From positions 1 to 64,000 of the forward strand of contig JAECUM010001747.1 of assembly GCA_016617855.1 (NCBI GenBank): a DNA stretch of 64,000 nt, written 5' to 3'. The notes under the pieces are model-generated. The model did not search any database, was not told the DNA's origin, and was given only the letters and a program-made list of their open reading frames with translations. Shown piece by piece: positions 1 through 13,100 of the stretch (positions are counted from its first letter, which is position 1; each line of letters opens with the position of its first letter). The position numbers were made by a program, and so were the translations under genes. This stretch comes from Megalonaias nervosa (taxonomy: Eukaryota > Mollusca > Bivalvia > Unionida > Unionidae).

Positions 1-2700
1 AGTATATGCCTTTCATCAATTTTTGCTGAATTTACCCAACCCACCTGATAACATTTTGCAACACTTAAATCAATTTTTTTTTTTTTTTTTTTTTTTTCCA
101 GGCAAAAATTGCAGAATAAAATGTGATTTAATTGTACAAAACTATTAAAATGGTTGACTAAATATTGTGAATTAAAACTAATAACTATTGCACTTCAAGC
201 AATGCATAGCTCCTGGATTACAAAGGATAATTAAATAAAACAATTGTTGGCATCGTTTCTTTATTAAACATATCAAGGAAATAAACAATATAGCAGATCT
301 TGTGATAAGTACATACAAAAGCTAAGAAATAATACGACAAATCCTTTTTGGATAGTACATTTAGCATTTGGATTAAAGTCCTATGAAGAAACATATTTTA
401 TTCTTTAGATGAATTGTTAAACCGATTTTGGAAAATGAAAGTATCGATGTAGCAGATAAAATAGTGTTTTATGAATTGTGGCATAATAAAGATGCAATTT
501 ATGGTGTTAACTTTAGTTGAATTGACTCCAAAATAATCTATGTACTTTATGCAAAGGAAAAGAAACCACTTAACATTACTTTTTGTAATTAGTCATATTA
601 ATGAGCTTTAGTCAATCCTTTCTGATTACTTAATGCAAAATACTGGATTACAGATTAAATTCTCACCTAAGAGAATCATTCTTGGTGACATATACAAAAA
701 GATCCACTAAACTGTATAACTTGTATTACTAAATAGCATATATATACTGCAAGTAAAACAACAAATAAGTTAAACAAAGTCTGATTGAAATTTTTGAAAA
801 TATATGAATTCTAATCACAAAAAAATATGTCTTTAATGGGTTTTGTGTCATATGCACCATTTTGGACAGAGTTATGCCCCTTGTAAAGCACAGTATTGTC
901 ATTACATTTAAACATCGAATGTTGCATTGTAATCAGCATAGCTAAGAACCATGAACACCTTGTGATGGAATTTGGTAAGAATGTTGGTTGACAGAACAAT
1001 ATTTGTCATTAATGGGTTTTGTGTCAAATGCAGTATTTTGAACAGAGTTATGGCCCTTGTCATTGTATTATTATCGATCGTAAGACATTGTTCAGTAATA
1101 ATAATGTGAAAGCAACTTCTGTGTCTGATTCAAACTTTAGTAACTTCATGAATAAAAAATAAATTTTCACTGCATTTTCACTGTGTTAATTACATTGTAC
1201 TATTCACTATTTCAACTATGCAAAAGGAACATGGGTGCACTTTGTTATTACTAAATATATTTCATACATATAATTAATTAATTGCTGAATAAATAATTAA
1301 CAGCTTAGTCCTGCCTTCTCAAAGCCCATTATTATCATGCCCAATCGTAAGTTATTTGTTGAGATAATCCAGTTTGCATGAAATGGCTATGGGCAAATGT
1401 TTCAGGTTGATAGAGACCTTATCTGCAAGTATATCTCCAACATCCTCTCAATAATTTAATTCCAAAATCACCTTGGTCATGACATAAAAATTTGTCATTT
1501 GCAACATATTCATTTCTTTAGATGGGCATATTAACAACTCTACCCAATGTGTAAATTATGTTATTATTCTTGTAAACTCCAAAATGTAAGTTTAGGTATA
1601 GTTTTCATCTAACTTGACTGACAAGACATTCCATGAAATCTAATGTCTCACACAAGACCATTTTTAAGGAAGGTTTGTTGGTGATCGCTGATTTCTCTAA
1701 CATGGTTCATACAACTATAGCTGGTTGATTTTCAGGGACATTTCAACAAGTTTTGAAGGACTTCCAAAGTTTTCCAGGAGTATTTTCTTTTTAAAGAAAC
1801 TGAACTTTCCCCATGTGTTACTTTTTATTCTTGCATACTGCATAAATATGTACAAAAGTAGAAGAAAAAAAACCCACAATTTAACTAGCATGCCACCTGA
1901 GCAATGCAACACTACTACATCACTGATCCACCTAATTTTATCCTAATTTATTTATTCCTTATTTTTCTAATATATGCAAATAACAAAATTTCTAAATTTT
2001 ATGAGTGACATATCCACTATCAACATTTTGTATTCCTCAGGTAAGTTCAAGTTAAAAAGAAATTCAAGGACATTTCAAGGATAAAACATACTTTTTGTAG
2101 TTTTGAAATTAATCCCTCAAACTTAAGAACTTGTCAAGGCTGTATGAACCATGTGCAGCTAACTAAAGAGTGATAAAATCAAGCCGTATTATAAGGATGA
2201 AGGCTGAAAACAGTTGCAACATAATCTGTTGGATAGGAAAAGAACTCCCATGACATTGGCACCTGATGCGGTTTGTCGAGGCAGAAGGCAGAGCCTGACA
2301 AGAGTGCAGATGTGACAATATGAATGGCAATGTACATGATGCCAACTTCTTTGCTTCAAGTTATCATTTTGTGAATTACCATCGTTGGAAGTGATTTAGT
2401 TGACATACCCTGAATTGGGGTAGGCGATGTTGGGATTTCTCTACAATTATTCTGTACAGTTTGCTATTCACTGAGAATCTTCCTGATCAATCTGGAACAT
2501 TTTATTTTTGCCAGGAATCTTCATGACTATTGCTCAGAACATGTTATTCACTGGAAATCTTAATGCTTGGTGTTGTAAGCATTAAACAGGCAGAGGTGAT
2601 TTTTCAAACAACTATAATTAAATATTCTTTAATGGTCATATATGCATAATTGACTGAACAGCAGTGATTTGAGTAGAACTTTAGTTAAATATTCTTTTTA
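1..2700. other. AT-rich sequence with no recognised gene
   Basis: I see no supportable coding sequence here. The region has a 24-T run at 74-97. It also has a local duplication: segments near 825-885 and 1000-1062 share TTAATGGGTTTTGTGTC and CAGAGTTATG. Short ORFs on both strands look random. Confidence 0.6.
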
Positions 2701-2717
2701 TTTTCATTGCATACATG

Positions 2718-2756
<39 letters not shown>

Positions 2757-2757
2757 T
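2718..2757. repeat. TA/CA dinucleotide microsatellite
   Basis: A run of TA, then about 12 CA units, then TA again. Compound dinucleotide repeats like this are common in animal introns and intergenic DNA. Confidence 0.9.
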
Positions 2758-3209
2758 GTTGCTCTAGTCTGATAGCCACCAATGTGTTATTCTGTCCTTA
2801 TTTTTGTGTTGGTATTATAATTTGTTTCTAGTTAAGTTGTTTGATTTTGTATTGTAATGTTTCTAGTTTAGCTGACAATAGTTGTATATTTTTGCAAGTA
2901 AATTCTCAGCATGATGTGCTGATTTTCACAGGTTATGAACCATCTGTAGACCAGGTGAAGTCTGCATTTAGTTCAGTCCTATGGCTGTTTTTAGTACCAT
3001 CAAGGGTTAAGCCATCTAATTTGAACTGGAAAAAAATAGAGGAATTTGATAAGTGTGTATCTTTCCTACATTTGGTAACTCTTAAAAATGTTTAAAATAT
3101 TCTGGTTTGAGATGTTTTGCTGAATGGAATATATACATATATTCTTTACAATTTACATTATTTCATATACTTATAATATTTATTTTGTTTTTTCTCTTTT
3201 CAAACACAG

Positions 3210-3417
3210 CTGAAGATGGTACTCTCCAAGATGTATCTGCGATGATAGACAATTGTCAGAATGGTGAATATAAAGTACTCACACTTGATGAATACAACCA
3301 GCTTATTGCTGCATCTAAAAATGCCAGTTTCTGTTTCAGTTACCCTCAGTAATGGGTCAGGAGCAGTACACCTACTGCAACAGGGGGCACCTAAAGGTCT
3401 ATCTATTCAACCTCCAG
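3210..3417 (+). pseudogene. Possible exon of an unidentified plus-strand gene, frame broken
   Basis: A strong pyrimidine-rich acceptor (TTTCTCTTTTCAAACACAG) precedes an open stretch encoding AEDGTLQDVSAMIDNCQNGE and YKVLTLDEYNQLIAASK. The frame then needs a one-base shift at an AAAAA run near 3320 to continue as MPVSVSVTLSNGSGAVHLLQ, QGAPKGLSIQPPG, ending at a GTATGA donor. Exon-like composition and good splice sites suggest a real or recently dead exon. I do not recognise the protein. The shift may be a true lesion or a sequence error. Confidence 0.35.
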
Positions 3418-3562
3418 GTATGAAGCTATCTTCTTCCGCAATAAGCTTTGCTTCACAAGGGCCCAGAATAAATAATCTACTTTCAGCAATCCACACAACA
3501 GATACTTCTTAAATCAAACATGACTGGTCATTTAATCCACTGAAATTGTCTTCCTTTTTCAG

Positions 3563-3615
3563 GAGTTGACCATTCCTCAAAGGGAGATACTACATTTGAT
3601 GCATTGAAATTTGAG
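3563..3615 (+). pseudogene. Possible next exon of the same unidentified gene
   Basis: A TTCCTTTTTCAG acceptor and GTGTGT donor bracket 53 nt. In phase with the preceding candidate exon, it reads VDHSSKGDTTFDALKFE. Phase continuity is the main support. It is short and unidentified, and could be coincidence. Confidence 0.28.
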
Positions 3616-3669
3616 GTGTGTTGCATGCAAAAATTTAACAGTCCAGATTATTTTGCAGGCTGTTAGAAA

Positions 3670-4440
3670 CTCACTAAAAGGGTACTGCTAGCCAGTTGTT
3701 AGTACCGTTAGGGGAAAGTGCTTTGATTTCAGATATCCTGGCAGACAAGTCAGAAAGAAATACTTGTATAATCATTGAACATCCCGACTCAGATATACCA
3801 GTCTTGGTGAAGAGGAAGAATGGAAAAGGTCTGACACAAACACTCCACAGAAATATGCTACTCCCTTGTATGTCTATTTGGAATGAAGACAAGGATGCAG
3901 CAAGACCAAAACAACAACTTTTCAAAGCAAAAGAGTACAAAGCAGGTCACCGAAGAATATACAAGTATGGGTGAGCAAGATGTGCATAAACACCACGAGT
4001 CAGTGCCTGTATCAGTCTGACTCCGAAACTGATACTTCTACTGGGGATGTATATCATTCCTCAACACAGAATACAGAAACAAACCAAACTTGTTAAAGAG
4101 ACTTATTTTTTGAACAGGCAATGTAACACTGATGCATTGCAGTTATCATAGCCTTTAACAGGCAATGTAAAACTGATGCATTGCAGTTATTGTAGCCTTC
4201 AATTTCCCATTTGTTCTCTACTTCAATTCAAAGAGTGTTCAAGATAGTGAGAGTGAGTTATTAAATTCAGATGGTTCTACTGAATGTTTCTATCCAAAGC
4301 AGATTTCAGCAAATGTCAAATATCCCGATCTATTTACCACTGAATCACCTCAGTATCCAGTTTCTCCTCACATACCACAAATTCAGCCTATTAGTCAACT
4401 ATCTCTTACCCCAAATGAGAATGTACAACCTGAAAATGGG
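3670..4440 (+). pseudogene. Ty3/gypsy pol C-terminal relic
   Basis: An open stretch from 3696 to 3974 encodes LADKSERNTCIIIEHPDSD, a basic RKNGKGLTQ segment and TLHRNMLLPC. The TLHRN-LLPC motif is typical of the region just after integrase in metazoan Ty3/gypsy polyproteins. Further degraded Ser/Pro-rich coding-like sequence runs to about 4440. Protease, reverse transcriptase and integrase core are absent, so this is only the 3' end of an element. A polypurine tract and LTR follow, which supports the call. Confidence 0.6.
4118..4200. repeat. Two-copy 49-bp tandem duplication
   Basis: The segment around AACAGGCAATGTAA, ACTGATGCATTGCAGTTAT and TAGCCTT occurs twice in succession with few differences, inside the gypsy relic. 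Confidence 0.8.
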
Positions 4441-4905
4441 TTGAGACACTCATAAAAACTACGCAAACCAGTTTAACTGTATGGGTACTGGTTGATGTCA
4501 CATTCTGTATTAAACTTTTTGTATCCCAAGAAGAGGGGCAGAATGTCACATAATTGAACAAATTTAGTGTCCCAAGAGTGACTCTGCAGACATGTTGCTT
4601 TATAATAGGTTGAACAGAAAATAATGATACAATGTCTCCTTCAAGAGAAAATATTTCAGCATGACATGTTGTGTATTTGAATTTGAATAAATGTCTCATT
4701 TGTCTTTGTTTCAGGAAAATGGGTCAGCATGGTATGAATATTTTCATAATGTTCAATTTCAACTGAACAAGATGTATCAAATGTTGATTTGGGAGTAATA
4801 TACTTGCACTGCTGAATCTAATATTTTATTCTGCATTTCAGATTGAGCTTATTTTAGCTTTATTGCTTGTTCCACTTCAAGATAATGGCAAGAGCCATTT
4901 TTTTT

Positions 4906-5332
4906 AAAGGGGGAAGAATGTCACTGTTAAGATTTATAAATAAAAACAATTCCCATTGTCAATTATATGTCATTCATATGGGTATGTATACCACATACCA
5001 GATCAAAAGATGGTTTTAATATTTTTGGATAAAGAAGTTAATTCAGTAGGTGGACCATATATATGGGTTGCTCACATTATTGCATGCATTGTACAATACG
5101 CACCTGGAGTGAGTGAGAAGTATGTCCCTTTTAAAGCCCATGCTTTTATAACAAAAGGCTTGATTCCCTGAAAAAGATTTCTGCAGTCATATCTACTAGG
5201 ATCCACCTGGCAGGTCTACCTCTATCTTTCTAACTTTTGTTCTAAGATTACAAAATATATGCCATGGACCCATAATGATGTGGTTGTTATGCTTTTTCCA
5301 TTGTATAATGATAGGAAATGAACCCCGTGACA
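4906..5332 (+). mobile_element. Polypurine tract and 3' LTR of gypsy relic
   Basis: A purine run AAAGGGGGAAGAA (4906-4918) is followed directly by TGTCAC, and 414 bp later the sequence GTGACA ends at 5332. TG...CA ends with a 6-bp perfect inverted repeat, next to a polypurine tract and downstream of pol-like sequence, are the expected features of a 3' LTR. No 5' LTR is seen, so a target duplication cannot be tested. Confidence 0.6.
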
Positions 5333-7062
5333 TTAATGATAAAATGCTATAGAGTATTCTGATTCATTGATAAATAATGAAATCATGGTGAAGAATGCCA
5401 ACATGATAATATTTACTGAAAACACTAGCAAAAGTACATTGTTCAACTTCTAATAGGATGTAATTTACAGAAGGTGATTTATACATATATAATGGTTGCT
5501 TACATATCTTTCGATTACTGTTGTAATTATGCTCTGCTATCAAAAATGAAATTATCTAAACATTAGTTTTATTGGAAAAAAATGCTCTCCACACCAGGTG
5601 ATTCACACAAAGGAGAGGCGTTGTTCACAAGTAAACCTGGTGATCTATCTATTTTGCTACATGATTCTGTTCTTTTATCAGTGAGCCTTATATTTCTCCA
5701 CAATCAGGTAATATTAATTCTTACTGTAACAATTTAAATGTTTCATACTAGATTTTCACCCTCCTTTTTATTTTCAAAGACATTTGCCCCCGAGAAATGA
5801 ATGTCATCATATTTATGCTGCTTGCAGCTGTACTCAACTTATAGTTTTCTGTTGAACACCCCATGTTGATATGACTATCCATTTAGGAGTAGCAATATCA
5901 AGATTCTCAAGAGGACTGTCATGGTGGCCATAGTGAATGTCAGATAACACCATTTTCATTTACTACCAACAAGACACAATAAGAAGTCATCTGGTCAAAA
6001 CCCAATGATATGACTTTCCATCTAGGAGGAGTAGTGATATGATTTTCAAGATGGATGTTATGGTGATCATATTGGATAACAGATCAGAAAAATTTAAAAC
6101 CAACTACACACCATAAGCAGTCTTATGGTGAAAAACCCATGCTATGACTTTGTGTACTGGAGTAGCAGTAATAGAAGGATTTTCAAGATGGTTGCTGTGG
6201 GGACAATAATGAATGTTAGATTGGCACCATTTTCATCACGGAAGAACTTGACATCATAAAAAGTCTTTTGACATGGAATGAACAGTGTATTGAATATATG
6301 TATACTGTCTATGATAGTTTTGTATTAGTCCAACACAATGAACTCTGTACATTCATGCCAAATTCCACTGACCAGAATATTGTATGAATTTTGTTTAGCT
6401 ACCATGTTAATATTACCTTAATATGTAACTAATTAGCTATGAACTTATTTTAGCACCATGCATCATATATTGCATTATATATTTTTGCTGACAGTCTATA
6501 AATATTCTGTACTGATATTAACTGACTTTTTCTACGATTTAATGAATCAGAAATGCAGACCTGTAAAAATACTTATGTTCAAAAAACTTTCATCAATATT
6601 CAAGACATAACATCACTATCAATATATACAACTTATATTTTGACAATATGGGACAAAATGTTCCTTCACTGTGTATGATTTAATCAATAAAGATTTAAGA
6701 AGGTAGATTTGTTACCAAATAAATTGCTTCATGCTACCAAATACTGTAAGCATTACACAAGCATACATTTTAACATCACCATGCAAATACACATTAAAGC
6801 AAAACTCAAATCATTCTCAATAATTAGCTGTTTAACAATTAATTAATAATTATTTTAATTAAAAATTATGGCTTTAAGCCTCGGTAATAAGTTCCAAGCC
6901 TCGCTGCAGTGAGGCGATATCTTCCGCAAACTTCCTATACTTCAGGATTCCCTGTGATCCTGAGAGATGAAATGAAACTGCATACTGAAAATGTCTTTGA
7001 CATGAAATATCTACATCATTTTTTTACAACTGTGTTGGAATTCTCTAGGTGGCTGTCCTATA
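5333..7062. other. 3' flank and likely 3' UTR of the ORP9-like gene; old 130-bp repeats
   Basis: No separate gene is seen. The part nearest 7063 should be 3' UTR. From about 5862 to 6270 three diverged units of roughly 130 bp share TATGACTTTCCAT, GGAGTAG, ATTTTCAAGATGG and an AATGT-AGA-ACACCATTTTCAT block, so this is an ancient tandem repeat. Confidence 0.55.
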
Positions 7063-7158
7063 TTACATGGTTCCTGGGGGAGTTGAAGAGTTTGTTTTTC
7101 CAAGTCTCTTCATCAATGGCCGATCATATACCCAATGTTCACCAACCTCATGAAAATA
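7063..7158 (-). CDS. OSBPL9: ORP9-like terminal coding exon n
   Basis: After a TTTCTTTTCAG acceptor this exon encodes [20 protein letters not shown] and a short Thr/Ser/Pro-rich tail, then TAA (7065-7063). W(V)YD(R/E)PL(M/L)KRLG is the usual C-terminus of ORP9-type proteins. The 3' UTR continues to lower coordinates. AATAAA on this strand occurs near 5766 and 5564 and ATTAAA near 6680, but I could not decide which is used. Confidence 0.94.
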   Translation of the reverse strand, partial: YFHEVGEHWVYDRPLMKRLGKTNSSTPPGTM

Positions 7159-10100
7159 CTGAAAAGAAATAATGACATTAAATTCTATTAAATATAAAGA
7201 AAAACCCTCTAATTCAAAAGCCTTCACATAAATTTCAACCTTACTCCTCATGTTATTAATCTTTGTTATAGTTTTATTTTAGTTTGCATGTCTTCCTGCC
7301 AAATGTCTTGGACACATTTGTCTATCCAGGTTTTCTGACTAAGGGCTGTTCCAGTAAAACATATACCCCCCATGGGGAAGGCACTTTCAAATTCAACCAA
7401 CCCACAACAGAATCAATTTAAAAAAATTAAGATCCACCGTCAGATATGTTTTAATTGAAAAACACTGCCCCCTGCAGAAGCATATTTTTTTTACATAATT
7501 TCTGGCTATGGGTTAGTGGGTGGTAGAAGCGATTTTAATATTGGGTTGGGGACAGAAGCGATTTAAATGACAGCTGGCTGGAGGTAATCTACTGAATTCT
7601 TATATATTCATTCATTATAATCAATCTTTTGTCCTTCTGTTTGTTTGTCTGTCAGCCATGTATGTCTATGATACTGTGAAATCACAAATTTTCTTGGTAT
7701 TTATTATTTGTAGATGTCATTGATCAGTCCCTTAATACCTACTAATTTAATGTCCATGAATATTGATTTTATATTAGGGACTTCTATTCTAATACAGAAA
7801 TTATGAATTTGTATCCTTACTAAACTGTGTGTTTACTAAAGTGATCACTATGTTTTGCTGTTTTCCTTTGTTTTCAGGCATGCAGCTTTTGATTAGAATA
7901 ATAGTTAAATCTTGTATTGCTTTAAATGTGTGGTCAGATGCTATGATTCCCTTACTATTTTTTTCAATAAATGTTTTGGTAAACTTATAATACATGATTT
8001 GTCAGAAAAAATCATTAATGGCTGTGAAAGCAATATCGCATTATTTCTGCCTACTTTTACACTATATCATTTCTTGTAAGAACACATATTTCAGTTACCA
8101 AAGTCTTATTTTTATGCCTGGTTGTAAGACTAATATAATGTTTAAAAAAAAAAAGAAATATAGCAAGTCAAACATTTTTATATCATAAATTAGATTTTAA
8201 AAAATGGATGAAAGTCAAGGAATCATTTTTTTCCCCAGAGTACTCGTAAAATCAATGTCATTGCAGTTAACTGTATTGTCAACAGCATCATCATCATCAC
8301 TGATGGTCTAGCAGTAACATTCTGCACTTTTAATCCAGTTGTCACAGGTTCTATCTCCCACTTCTAGTCTTTCATACGAGGCTTATACCTATGGTCTGAA
8401 GGGCTTTCATAGCAGAGTATAAGATGCTTGTCTTGTGATACAGATCTGAGGGGCTTCCATGCAGAGTTGTACAAGATGCTTGTCATGTGATTACTTGCCT
8501 CCAATGTGTAAATGAGAATGTTGCCAGTTACTTGTGGAAGGTCAGTGGTTCTACATAAGTGGTGTTTGGTGTCTCAAAAGTACTTGGATTTTCTTCAGCA
8601 GTAAAACTGGCTGCCATATATAGATTCTCTTCATCTGAAAATGGTGTAAAGGCCATAATGATCTACCGAAACTGGAGATCTCATGTCTAAATGACTTCGG
8701 CTGTTGGAGATAAACATCAAATCAACAGAGGCTCCATATGCCCTAGTGTACTAAGGTGCTTGCTTTTACAGATCACTTGCACATCTCTCAGAGTGAGTTT
8801 TTGTCACAGATCAACCAATTTGGGTTGGTGGTCTTTCAGGGTTCTTCCTTCACCTAATATACTGTTACCCCCCCCCAAAAAAAAACAAACCAAACTAAAT
8901 CAACCAACTAATCAACTGTGGCACAGCAGCAAAGGTACTAGTCCATCATTTTTGCCACAGCTGTTTGAGTTTATACATTTTGACTCCAGTAATTTTTGTA
9001 GACCTTTGAATATTGTCAATTATGCCTTTCTGACCATTACCTAAAAGTCATCATAAGTTGGTACAAATGGATTTTTCGTGGTGAGCATATGGGATGGAGA
9101 AGTCTTGAGCAATCCTGCATCACACGCTGCCAAAAAGTTTACATTTTAGCTCACTTCAAGTTTCTCTAACAATGTCCATTGTTCCAACCAGAACTGTTAT
9201 AACTTATTCAAGCTATATTCACCGATATCTGGAGATGTACATCTGTAATAAATATTTGTAACAATGTATGAGAATGCATCAGGGACAGTCAAACCATGTA
9301 TACTCTATTTTATCTTCACCGATTTATAGTATGGTTCTCATTCTTTCATATCTGTAGTAATGTGAATCCTTCAACAACTCTCAACGTTTGTATGCCTTTT
9401 CTGACCATGCTGACTGGACACACTGTAAGATAATGTTCAAGTAACAGAAATACCATAGGATAACCAGAGACCAATAAAATCAAATAGAATGGTCAATTTA
9501 TCTCCCCTGCAGGGATGCTGCCAGAATTTCAGGATTTAATCTAAGTGTTGTGTGTGTGTTATCTCCAATGAGGAAGTGGTGGCGGGAGGAACAGCCATTG
9601 TTAAATATCTCTCTAACACTTAAATATCTGTCACTCTTTCTTATTGTTCCACTCTGTTAAGACTCTACTGAAATCAAAATACTCAAAGAGATGTCATCTC
9701 TAGTTGTATAGCGATTATTACTGTGATGTCACTGGGCATGGTCACATGGTTGTGGTGGGGTCTTGGTTGTGATGGCAGAAAGACCATAGGCTTACTCCAT
9801 ATTTGACAGCTAACTATGATGTTGTTAGAAGAATTAAACTTTTTCTAACAATTCAGTTGGACTCAGATTATATACTTGATTCATGGTCAATGAACAGGTT
9901 CTAAAACTGATGTGTTTATTTTGGAGCCATGTTCCTCCATCACATTCAAGATCTGAATATACAAAAGGTGAAATTAGAACAGCTGCATCCTAAATTACTA
10001 TCATGGCAACTTTAAATGTTATTTAATTTGAGACTTTAATGCCAGAACTCACAGCTTCAGTGATTTTGGGGTTAAAAAATGAATTTCTTCTCAAACAACT

Positions 10101-13100
10101 CAATTTGGTGCAGGTTACATTGTTTCTTAATGATACTGAGAATTCCTGATATGTAAAAATTTCACAAGAAACGAACATCAGATCAGGAAATTAATACCAC
10201 CTGGGAAAAACTGATAGGAATATTCTGTTGTTTCTAACAACACTCTGTAATATGGTAATAATTTTTGCACACATGAAGTTGACCCACTTTTTACTTTAGT
10301 CCCTTGCTAATTAATAGTTTTAGATTTTACAACAAAACTAAGCACATTTTACCTTTTGACAATAATACATGATCACAAATATTTAGAGTGTAAGAAAATA
10401 GAAGTTACAATTTTATTAAAAGTATTGGTACCAGTAAAACTAAAGGAGATGGTAAAAAAGAATCAGGATGAACAGATTAGAAGTGTAGTAAAGAATCCAT
10501 ATATCAGAATGACATCAAGTATTTTTTCATCAATTTCATCATTAGTTAATGACACTGCTTCAAAATGTTGTGTACTAGATAATAGTAATCCAATTTGTAA
10601 TACAGATACCAAATGATGGTTTGGAACTAAGTGCCAAAAGGTCTGCAGAAAATATCAACATCCTCAAAATATACACAGGAATAACCACACACAAACAGGA
10701 CAAATTTTATCCATCTTGCTTTGAGTTTACACATTTCAGTCAGTTTCTAACGTTTAATGTCATTCAATTTTTGCACATAGAGAGCATGTATTTCATTTGG
10801 TAATACATCTGCATGATATGAAAGTTAGTCTCGTTATTTTTTTGTTGCCATATTGGTTCTGCCAACTAGAGATCTACACACACTTAATTATGTTGTATGG
10901 GGATTCTCTGATGATCCCTATGAGCATTAATCTGTTGTTTCTGAATTTAATATGATCCTCCTCCTCTATGTACGAATATTATTCTGTGCTGAGAACTCCC
11001 TTTCATTGTCTGCTGTCTGAAACACATATACATAACTAGCTTGAACAAGTTATTGTTCTTTATGGTTGTGCAATTTTCAACATCTCACAGGTATGGCCCC
11101 ATGGGTCTCTTTGATATCTCTGTTCCAAAAAGAGAAATTTTCACTAACATGAACTCTGCCAAAGATTCACTTCCTTGAATCAGTGCTTTGCTGCCTCTTA
11201 TTCCAGATTTTTTTCTTTTCCATAATGCTGTATTAGGGTTTTAAGTCCAACATTCCCATAGTCTGCTTGTTCAGACATGGGTATCTTGAATAAATAACCA
11301 GCATCATGTCCATCCAACGTGTACATCAGTCTCACACTCAACATCAATTTTGGGCTCAAAATCACACACTGGTATTTCCAGTGACATTTTCCCAATGTCC
11401 AACGACTGATATACATGAAATTCATTGTCATCATAGCTATCACCAGCCAGTATTTGCCGAATGAAAACGTCGTCTGACGACAAACCCTGTTGTGATTCAG
11501 CCATTTTGGTTTCCTGTGTGGCCCTTATTTGAAACACGCATTTGTAAAACTTCCATGATGAAAGTAAGGTTAAAACTACCATAAAATGCCTGTTCCAGGA
11601 CCCAATGAACCAATCAAATTTAGTTTAACAGCCATTCATGTCGAACCAAAGTATCCAGCTATTTTATCATTTGCCTTCCTGAATCTGGATCTCGCATCAA
11701 ATGCTGCGATATTGCTACTGGCAGCGCGAATTATGTTGTGAAATGCACTTTTAAAGTTAAAAGTTGAATAAAAATTGCATACTGTGCAAAGCACATTTTA
11801 TATCCATGACGCTGACATAATTTGCGGAATACGAATCACTGTTTTAAAAGTACGTGAATTCGTACAAATTAGGTGCACTCGCATGTATTGGCATCATTTT
11901 CTGACCCAATGTTTTATTCATGTTAGACTGCTAGGAGGGGGTTAGATGTGATTTTAAATATATATTCGTTTTTTTCTGACAACCCCACCAGCGATTTCTC
12001 ATTTTGTTAACAACCCACAACAGAAGTGATTTTCCTAATCAGCCTTCCACTGTCAGAATCAAAATAGTTTGAAACAACCACCTACAGAAGTTTTTTTGAA
12101 GTGCCATCCCCGGGGGGGATATACGTTTTACTGGAACAGCCCATAGGACCAACAGAATTTCCTCTTTTTTCTGTGCGTACTGTGAAGTTTTAATTTTGCG
12201 GGGTATCAATATTAAAGTATTTCCTGGTTGATTCAACCCACAAATGTGAAGACCCAGCAAACAATGAAGAAGACACCTTCCCCAATCCACAAATTTAAAA
12301 ACTTAAAAAAAATACCAATTTCTAAACATCAAAAAAATCAATCAGCACAAAATAAAATGTACACTAATTTACACAATAGTGTTACCATTATCTCTCATGC
12401 ATAACTCTGCTTGTTAAATAATATTTGTCTTCAACCCATCAGGATGTCTTGCACTCAACTTGTGTCCACCACATACAAAACTTTCAATCAGACTACAGAC
12501 CTTCCCTATATATAAAACTTGGATCTAAAAGAAAAACAGAACTCACACAAAGAACTTGATACTCAAACTATGAACCTTTGTCTCATAAAAATGCTAATTT
12601 CTTAGATCATTGACCTTTGTCTTTCTGCCACACACATTTTCCCTTATTAGCATTATAATAATCACATATACTTATCAAATGTACTTTTGTCACATGTGCA
12701 GTGTTCTCTCACAATGTTATTTCTTGTTTTGTTGCAGAAACAAATAAGTAGGTTACTAAGTGCCAAGGAAAATGGGGTAAAGTGCCTTGCCCAAGTGCAG
12801 TCTACTCCCACCCCTTCTGTCACCAGTACTAATCAATTAGCTCCCCTAGTAGTACATCTGGTGTTAGCTGATGTTGAGGCAGTCCATGTGCTTGGATAAT
12901 TGATGTTTTCATCATGCATATATATATGTAGTAATAAGAAGCAGAACATCCTGAGGACATGTCTCACAAACTGAATGACATCACAATGAAAGTTAAAAGA
13001 CGTACAGCAGATGAAACAATCGCATAATGAACAAAGAGTACAGCATGCACACTTTGAATGGCCTGCATATAAATAGTTGTGAGCTGCAAGTCAAAGAGAC

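Noticed and set aside
8691..9044. 117-codon plus-strand ORF
   Set aside because: It crosses a C8-A9 homopolymer and old repeat sequence, has no recognisable domain, and its composition looks random.
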